A stretch of 64,000 nucleotides of DNA from Costus lasius. Taxonomy: Eukaryota > Streptophyta > Magnoliopsida > Zingiberales > Costaceae. The stretch lies in assembly GCA_027563935.2 (NCBI GenBank), contig CM050449.1:70522556-70586555 (forward strand), given 5' to 3'. The notes under the pieces were generated by a model, which worked only from the letters and a program-made list of their open reading frames with translations, was not told the origin of the DNA and searched no databases. The position numbers and the translations under genes are program-made. Below are positions 57,844 through 64,000 of this stretch, in pieces. Each line of letters starts with the position of its first letter. The stretch's first letter is position 1.

Positions 57844-59714
57844 TGTTGTAGTCCGCAAGTGCATGGATACTCGAAGTAATAAAGAAAGATATCGAACCAC
57901 AGAGACCTTATTGTTAAGTACCAAATAATTGTTTTCTCACTAGCTTAGCGAACCGAATTTGATAGAAGTAACTATGCAGAGAATATGCTAAAGAGATAAT
58001 CAGAGAGAAACATTGGGACTAGGGTTTCATCCTCCTTGATTCTAATGACTAGACAAAAATAAAAGGTCGCCAGACTAATCTTATCATGATAAAGACTTAA
58101 TTTACTTCATAAAGGGATCATCTCACTTTCGTGCAGACAATCATGCAGGGATCAATCCTCGCTTTCGCGCAAGATCTATCCCAACGCTAAAGATAAGTAA
58201 ATCATCAATCAAATAATTCAAGATCACTTTCGTGCATCCGAATGCTAAGTTGATTGCCTCAAGTGGAATCTTAAGGATCACTTTCGTGCATCCAAGACTC
58301 AACACAAATTCTACTTATGGTTTTCCGATAACTCGATCCTCACTTTCGTGCAAGATCAAATCAAGTCTAACACAATAACTCAACCCTAGATTCAAATTAT
58401 CAACAAGGCATTAAGATCACTAAAATCAAATATTAAGAACTAACCTAAGAGAGTTCCTAACATGCAATTCTAGTGTTCCAAGTTCTCAAGCAAATCACCT
58501 TTCGGTCCTTATTGTGAGAACTCTAAAACAAGAATAATAACATGAATCTATGGAGAATCAGAGTACAATCATTCACTAAGTAAAATTATCATCATAAAAC
58601 TATTCTAACGAAGATCAAAAGTTATCTAATCATTAAAAATCAAGGGGATTACACCCCACGTCCCAAAATATGTTTAAGCGTGCATGGAAGAAGAGATACA
58701 ATAATCCATGGTGTAGGAAATAAAAACAGAGGGAGAGAACAAATTACGGTACGGCCGTAATCTGGGACGAACAGTGCCAATGACGCTCCTTTGTTGATTT
58801 CTCCCTCATCTGTGATCCTTTTGCTTTGAAACTTTTGATATGTGCTCTCCACCTCCAAACGAAGCTTCTGTGTAAAAATCACGGCGAGAGGTGCCCTCTA
58901 TGCCTCTCGGCGCGAGGCCAAACACTAACCGCCTCTCTATTGATTGCTCCCTTGATACTGGATAAAAATTCTCTTCTACTTCATTGTCTTTTCCTCATAA
59001 AGATGAGTCCGCAGCATCTTTCGGATCTCAATTTAGAGGTCTGGATCAAAAGTTATGGTCCGCGCAAGATTCGGACCCATGAAAATCACGTTTTTGAATG
59101 AAATTACGGTACTGTAATGAATATTATGGCAGTGCCATAATTTTGGCTCTGTGAAGTATTTGTGAAGATTATGGCCCATAAAAATGTTTACGGCCATGCC
59201 ATATTTGCTTCTGTATGTTTCTGGACCAAAATACGGCCCGTAAAGATCATTACGGTAGTGCCGTAATCCTGGAAATCTCTCGCGTGTAAAATCATCTTGC
59301 ATTACGGCACCGTAAAGATTGTTACAGCGGTGCCGTAATCTCACAAAATTCTTTGGTCAAAATCTTCCCAAATTATGGCACCTCTGAGGGATTACGGCTG
59401 TACCGTAATTCTGTGGTGTAATTACGGTACCGTAAAATCCATTACGGGGGTGTCGTAATTTGCTATGAAGCTCTGATTCTCCTGAAATTTGACGTGTGAC
59501 TTTGTTTTGATGTCTGGAATCCATTGTTGTGCTCGAATCCTTCAAAGTCCATCAAAATATAGCACTTTTTACCTGAAATTAATGAAAAATAAGAAATTGT
59601 GTAGATTCCGTGATATTTAACAAATAAAGCTTAAAAATAAGTAAAAGTTCATAAATATGACACGAAAAGATATATAAAGTGACATGAAATTTACTATAAA
59701 TTTTGGTGTAATCA
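57844..59714 (-). repeat. 5' LTR of F
   Basis: 1871 bp, pair of 51708-53575, with the CACTTTCGTGCA array at 58124-58352 and palindromes at 58744-59455. It contains LTR-sense frame 58649-58882 (KLRLEVESTYQKFQ, EGEI), the F counterpart of the LTR-resident frame of A2 and A3, shortened at the 5' side. Compared with the other LTR it lacks 18 bases between two near-identical ccgtaat words near 58755. Confidence 0.92.
58744..59455. repeat. Palindrome array in the F 5' LTR
   Basis: Same units as 52610-53325; clearest copies near 59249, 59321, 59391 and 59440. Confidence 0.9.
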
Positions 59715-60138
59715 GAGTGCTTAGTTTCACTTGAGATCTTAGTGTTGAGATGGAATGCACGAGAGTGATTCTTAATCTCTTTAACCAAAATTCACTTATA
59801 CTTAGCATCGAATTAATCTTGCACGAGAGTGAGGTTCTTTGTAAATTAATTGCATGAGAGTGAGTTAGTTTGATTTTCAAGTGAATTATATCTTTACCAT
59901 GACAAAAATAAATTGATGAATCTTCAATCATGACTAGACATAAATATCAAGATGAATGAACCCCTAGTCCCGATTCTCTCATTCTGATTTTCTCCAATAC
60001 TCATTCGATTGCTATTTTCACAATTCTCGATTTGCTTAGCTAGTGAAAACTCAATTAATCAGTACTTAACAACAAGGTCTCTGTGGTTCGATATCTTAAT
60101 TATTAGTTCGAGTATCTGTGCACTTGCGGAGTACGACA
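59715..60138 (+). repeat. 5' LTR of A4, piece 2 (U5 end)
   Basis: Starts with the gagtg duplication. Has tgca(c/t)gagagtg repeats at 59757, 59820 and 59851, and ends ...cacttgcggagtacgaca before the primer site. Small frames here (59579-59931) are spurious. Confidence 0.85.
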
Positions 60139-60144
60139 AGTTTT

Positions 60145-60161
60145 TGGCGCCGTTGCTGGGG
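60145..60161 (+). other. Primer binding site of A4 (tRNA-Asp type)
   Basis: TGGCGCCGTTGCTGGGG, one mismatch to the tRNA-Asp complement, six bases after the LTR end. Confidence 0.88.
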
Positions 60162-60423
60162 ACCTTGGTTTTGTTGATATTGATGTAATTGTTAGTATTG
60201 CTAGACTAAGTCTTTGTTTTTTTTTTTATTTCTACTATTTTTCTGTGATAGATTCTGATTTTCTTTTAACCTCTACAATTTTTGAACTTTTCTAACTTTC
60301 TACTTGTTTATTCGCAGAAATCTTAGGTCAGGACCATTAGTTCCTTTTGATCCTGAAATTAATAGAACTCTTAGATTGCACAGGAGGTTGAGATTTGCAT
60401 AAGGGAGAGAAGAAGAATCCATC

Positions 60424-61698
60424 ATGGTAGAGTGGAGAATACTTAGAGACTAAGCAGCCCCTAGTACATAGGGAATTCGTTCCAACATTACCAGGCCTGC
60501 TATAGATGCAAACAACTTTGAGATTAAACCAGCGTTCTTGTCAATGATCCAACAGAATCAGTTTGGAGGATATCCTTTGGAAGATCCAAACCAACACTTG
60601 TCCCTTTTCCTTGAATTTTGTGACACCATAAAAATCAATGGTGTATCTGATGATGCTCTTAGACTAAGATTGTTTCCTTTTTCTCTCAGGGACAGAGCAA
60701 AGGCTCAGCTTCATTCACATCCAACTGGAACATTCAGTACTTGGGAGCAGCTATCAAATGCCTTCTTGCAAAAGTATTTTCCTCCTAGTAAGATGGTTCA
60801 GTTGAGGAACCAAATTTCAGGCTTTGCTCAGAGAGATGATGAATCATTCAGTGAAGCATGGGAGCGCTTCAATGAGTTATAACGGAAGTGCCCTCATCAT
60901 GGATTAGAAGATTGGGTGTTAATTCAAACTTTTTACAATGGTTTCCTCTACAACACACGCTTAACTATTGATGCTGCTGCAGGGGGTGCACTGATGAATA
61001 AGACTGTTGATACTGCATATGCCTTGATTGAAAAGATGGCGCTAAACCACAACCAGTGGGCTTCAGAGAGAGGAATGCTTTATCGGCCTTCTCATGGTAA
61101 GAACGATGGTGATGGTTGGCGTTCTCTTGCAGAAAAGGTAGATTCCTTATGCAACCATTTTGATTCTTTTCAAATGCAAACCGCTTCTGTTTCATCTGTC
61201 ATTTGTGAAGTTTCTGGGAACCATGGGCACTATGCTGAGGAGTGCAAGGTTATAGTGGATCAAGAGAGTAATCAAGTCAATGCAGTAGGGGGTTACAATC
61301 AAGCCAGAAATAATGACCCTTACTCTAATACCTACAATCCTGTTTGGAGGAACCATCCTAACCTATCTTGGAAGAGTAACAATCAAACTAGTGGGCAAAA
61401 TGAAAATAGAGGGTATAATCAGCGACAGTCAAACCAGAGTCAACCCCAAAATTCTAGTTTAGAAGAGATGTTTAAGAAATTTATGGGTAAGCAGATGAGC
61501 AAAAATGATGAGATTTCAGAAACCCTTAAATAGATAAACTCTAAGTTAGATGGTGTTGTTGCTCATAATAAGATGTTAGAAACTCAGATAGCTCAATAGG
61601 CTAGCGCACCTTATAGACCCCCAGGGAAGTTACCTGCAAAACCTGAACCTAACCCTAGGGAACATTGTAATGCCATCATAACCAGGAGTGGAAATCAG
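60424..61698 (+). pseudogene. Gag of A4 (broken)
   Basis: A single frame from ATG 60424 with stops at 60451 (after LRD), 60469, 60880, 61531 and 61597. Gag blocks: FEIKPAFLSMIQQNQFGG, STWEQLSNAFLQKYFPPSKMVQLRNQ, EAWERFNEL, LIQTFYNGFLYNTRL, LMNKTVDTAYALIEKM. A zinc-knuckle remnant (CEVSGNHGHYAEEC) has the second Cys changed to Ser. The Asn/Gln-rich stretch before NSSLEEMFKKFMGKQM differs from A1-A3. It is in frame with the protease. Confidence 0.9.
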
Positions 61699-62568
61699 TT
61701 GGAAGATCCAACGGGACCATTAGATGATGAACAAGTTGAGCCTGATGTTATACCTAGTGATGAACCAGTTTTGGAACCACAACCCAGACAAGTGCAGACC
61801 CTTCCTAATTCTTCTCCTTCTAAAGAGGATGAGTCTTCACAGAAAGGTGACTTACCTTGTGAAGTTGGGGTACCTAGACCTAGTTCACCACTACCATATA
61901 GGACACCTATCCCTTTTCCCCAAAGGATTGTGCAAGCCAAGTTAGATAGGCAGTTTGGGAAGTTTTTGGAAGTGTTAAAAAAGTTATACATTAATATTCC
62001 ATTTACTGATGCACTATCTCAAATGCCTACATATGCAAAGTTTTTAAAAGAGATTTTGTCCAATAAAAGAAAAATAGAGGACTATGGTACTGTGGCACTA
62101 ACTGAGGAATGCAGTGCTCTTATTCAAAACAAGTTGCCACCGAAATTAAAGGATCCAGGTAATTTCTCTATCCCTTGTTCAATTGGGAATGTTGCTTTCG
62201 ATCGAGCCTTATGTGACTTGGGAGCTAGTGTGAGTCTGCTGCCTTTGTCTATGTGCAGGAAACTGGATATGGGAGCTCCCAAGCCAACTTCAATTTCTTT
62301 GTAGCTCGCCGATCGATCAGTAAAATATCCAGTAGGTATTCTAGAGGATGTCCCTATCCAAGTTGGTAAGTATTTCATACCTGCTGATTTTGTGGTGCTT
62401 GAAATGGAAGAGGATACCAAAATTCCTATTATTCTGGGTAGACCGTTCTTAGCCACTGCTGGGGCCCTTATCGATGTAAGGAATGGTAAACTTACTTTAA
62501 GGATTGGCAATGATAAGATTGAATTTAATTTAAATGATTCATTGAAAAAAACCTGCATATGCTAGTTC
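61699..62568 (+). pseudogene. Protease region of A4
   Basis: Continues the gag frame: a Pro/Glu-rich linker, LPPKLKDPGNFSIPC, VAFDRALCDLGASVSLLP (D-L-G-A active site). TAG at 62302-62304 replaces Gln before LADRS, exactly as in A2. The frame goes on with PVGILEDVPIQVG and IPIILGRPFLATAGALIDV and breaks at about 62551 in a run of seven A, one more than the frame allows. Confidence 0.9.
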
Positions 62569-63139
62569 TTGTTGCACTCTATTGATGACATATTTTATGA
62601 CATTAGTAGTTTATTTGACGATTCTTCTGTTGATGTTTCTATCTCTGATTCTTATTTTGAATCCCTGGAAAATTCTTGTGAAAAACTTGATAATTCTGAT
62701 TTTAAGGAAAATTTTGATGATGATTTTGATGATGAAAAACATGATATTTTTTATTGTGCTGCTTTTGATGATGAAAGTGAAAAGATTCCTAAAGTTGAAT
62801 TGAAAACTTTACCCGATTACCTTAGATATGAATTTCTTGGTCCTAACTCTACTTACCCTGTGATTGTGGATGCTCAATTAGATGCTAGGGAAACTGATAT
62901 GCTTTTGAAGGAGTTAAGAATTCATAGAAAGGTATTTGGGTACACCATTGAGGACTTGAGAGGAATTAATCCTTCTTTTTGTATGCACAGGATTCACATG
63001 GAGGATGAGCACAAGCCACATGTAGATTTTCAGAGGAGACTCAATCCATCTATAAAGGAAGTGGTGAAGAAGGAAGTACTGAAATTGCTTGATGCAGGTA
63101 TTATCTACCCTATCTCAGATAGTAAGTGGGTAAGTCCTG
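62569..63139 (+). pseudogene. Acidic linker and RT start of A4
   Basis: Frame 62569 onwards: acidic linker (FDDDFDDEKHDIF), KVELKTLPDYLRYEFLG, ELRIHRKVFGYTIEDLRGI, RRLNPSIKEVVKKEVLKLLDAGIIYPISDSKWVSPV. Here A4 ends and unrelated DNA begins; the last residues of this open frame (63140-63177) are foreign. All catalytic RT motifs are missing. Confidence 0.92.
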
Positions 63140-63752
63140 TGTGGGGTCAAAATTATTACATTGAGAATGTAATATGACCATTTTCAAATTCACCTTAAAT
63201 AAATAAAGCTTTTGTTTAATGGGTTCTGGCTTCCAATGAGCGCAAGCGCTCATTGTTAATTACCCCAATGACTTATCTTTATTCTGTTTTCCCTTTTGTT
63301 TTTTTTTCTGTTATTTCCCCTTTTTCATCTTTTTCTTATTCCCGTCGCGGAAGAGCAACTTTACTCTTCCGTGCGGCTTCTTGTGTCCGGCGAGGAACTC
63401 ATGGGAGAGAATGTTTACGTGGAGTCCGTTGAGGGGGGGGGGCAGGGGGGTCGGCTTTCCTGGTGAAGATGCCAGCGATTCCGACACCGGAGGTGAGTTC
63501 ACCCATATGAGGATTCGCTCACATCGGAAGGAGGAGCAGAGAATCGGCGGGATCGCGCACTGGCAGAGATGGGAGTCCGCCCGCAGTTGGAAGCGTCGGC
63601 GACGTCTGCCCATAGTTGGAAGCGGCGGTGCAAACCGAAGCAAAGGACAGCCGGTGGGGAGGAAGCCTTGGACGAGGCAGGTGACGCTAGGGCCAATGGG
63701 CCAGCGGAGGCGGAGGCGGCTACGAATTTATTTTTTTTGAGATGTCGGCGAG
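63140..63752 (+). other. Unrelated insert beginning with TG, with three strong hairpins
   Basis: The junction cuts the A4 RT. If it is an LTR, it starts TGTGGGGTCAAAATTATTAC at 63140 and the duplicated target would be tcctg (63135-63139). Hairpins at 63155-63173, 63234-63255 and 63348-63371. From about 63400 the sequence is CpG-rich, unlike the rest of the window, so it is either young or host-derived. Overlapping frames (63311-63883) on both strands are low-complexity and I do not support them as genes. Confidence 0.5.
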
Positions 63753-64000
63753 ATGGACGCGTCGGAAGATGCTCTCGACGGAGATGGGTCCTCGACAGTG
63801 ACTCCGGCGCCCAACCCGTGCACAATCGATCAACGCGTGGACCTTTTCCTTCCATATTCGCGATCCTGGCGGCATTCCTATAGAGAAGGCGAGCTTTCGA
63901 CGGTGCTGTTGTGCTGGAATTTGCTGCTAGCTGAGAAGGTTTTCTTTTGCCATGAAGACGGGTACAAAATCAGGTTGGATCCACTTCAATCGGGCGGAAC
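63753..64000 (+). CDS. Open reading frame running off the window, unknown product
   Basis: An ATG at 63753 in a good plant start context (G at -3, G at +4), preceded by an in-frame TGA at 63738, is open for 82 codons to the window edge. It begins MDASEDALDGDGSSTVTPAP and later reads SWRHSYREGELSTVLLCWN. I recognise no domain. GC-rich codons and intact CpGs differ from the retrotransposons. It could be a first exon of a host gene or a coding part of the element starting at 63140. Confidence 0.3.
   Translation, partial: MDASEDALDGDGSSTVTPAPNPCTIDQRVDLFLPYSRSWRHSYREGELSTVLLCWNLLLAEKVFFCHEDGYKIRLDPLQSGG

Larger units (their letters stand above)
51708..59714 (-). mobile_element. F: non-autonomous Athila-related LTR retrotransposon encoding only a Gag-like protein
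   Basis: 8007 bp: LTRs at 51708-53575 and 57844-59714, tRNA-Asp primer site at 57821-57837, TSD gagtg. The 4.27-kb interior has no protease, RT, RNase H or integrase motif on either strand. It has one Gag-like frame with an acidic tail (56250-57569, one internal TAA) and a long 3' non-coding region with the same hairpins as A2. The two LTRs differ at dozens of sites and by several indels, so the insertion is older than the copia insertions. It sits in the A4 LTR. Confidence 0.92.
50266..63139 (+). mobile_element. A4: Athila-like Ty3/gypsy retrotransposon (3' end missing, LTR interrupted by F)
   Basis: Plus strand: 5' LTR in two pieces (50266-51707 and 59715-60138, about 1.86 kb when joined), primer site 60145-60161, gag, protease, linker and RT start. 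The sequence is cut at 63139/63140 in WVSPV, right after the first RT motif. At least six stops and one frameshift. Confidence 0.87.

Noticed and set aside
63311..63883. Overlapping frames of about 100-120 codons on both strands in the CpG-rich end
   Set aside because: All six frames tend to be open in such GC-rich sequence; composition is Arg/Pro/Ser-rich with no motif. Only the frame from 63753 has an ordered start and keeps open to the edge.

Overview
The window is plant nuclear DNA from a repeat-dense, probably pericentromeric or intergenic region of a flowering plant with a large genome. I find no convincing host gene, rRNA, tRNA or CRISPR array. Almost every base belongs to LTR retrotransposons: Athila-like Ty3/gypsy elements (tRNA-Asp primer binding site, FMDD reverse transcriptase, acidic protease-RT linker) and Ty1/copia elements (initiator-Met primer site, YVDD reverse transcriptase).

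Layout. A1, an Athila-like element on the minus strand, enters from the left edge (1-4935). Its 5' LTR is split into 4936-4980, 23306-24420 and 32067-32959 by two copia insertions. The first is a complete minus-strand copia (4981-23300, LTRs 1681 bp, TSD tacct), itself split by a very young plus-strand relative (8018-17141, LTRs 1691 bp, TSD aatct). The second is copia D (24421-32066), whose 3' LTR is almost wholly deleted. A1 lies inside the gag of A2, a plus-strand Athila-like element (32960 to about 43744), which also carries a 3200-bp solo LTR (36070-39269, TSD gattt). The nest is therefore four levels deep.

After about 455 bp of unassigned palindrome-rich DNA comes A3 (minus, 44200-50104, left end missing). 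Next is A4 (plus, 50266-63139). Its 5' LTR is interrupted by F (51708-59714, TSD gagtg), a minus-strand non-autonomous element that has no protease, RT or integrase but encodes a zinc-knuckle Gag-like protein with a long acidic tail. A4 ends abruptly inside its RT region at 63139/63140, where a CpG-rich sequence of another character begins. That sequence has three strong hairpins and an open frame that runs off the window.

The Athila-like LTRs (A1-A4, F) share an architecture not explained by ordinary LTR function. In LTR-sense order they have a 17-bp palindrome (TTACGGCAGTGCCGTAA-like) repeated at about 72-bp intervals, a sense reading frame of about 120-140 codons, a covarying inverted repeat, and several copies of TGCACGAAAGTGA before the U5 end. 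The autonomous A2 and the non-autonomous F share hairpins in their 3' non-coding regions, which suggests that autonomous relatives mobilise F in trans. Most coding breaks whose ancestral codon can be inferred from a sibling copy are C-to-T type (CAG/CAA/CGA to stop), as expected for methylated, silenced copies. The youngest copia has only one such break.
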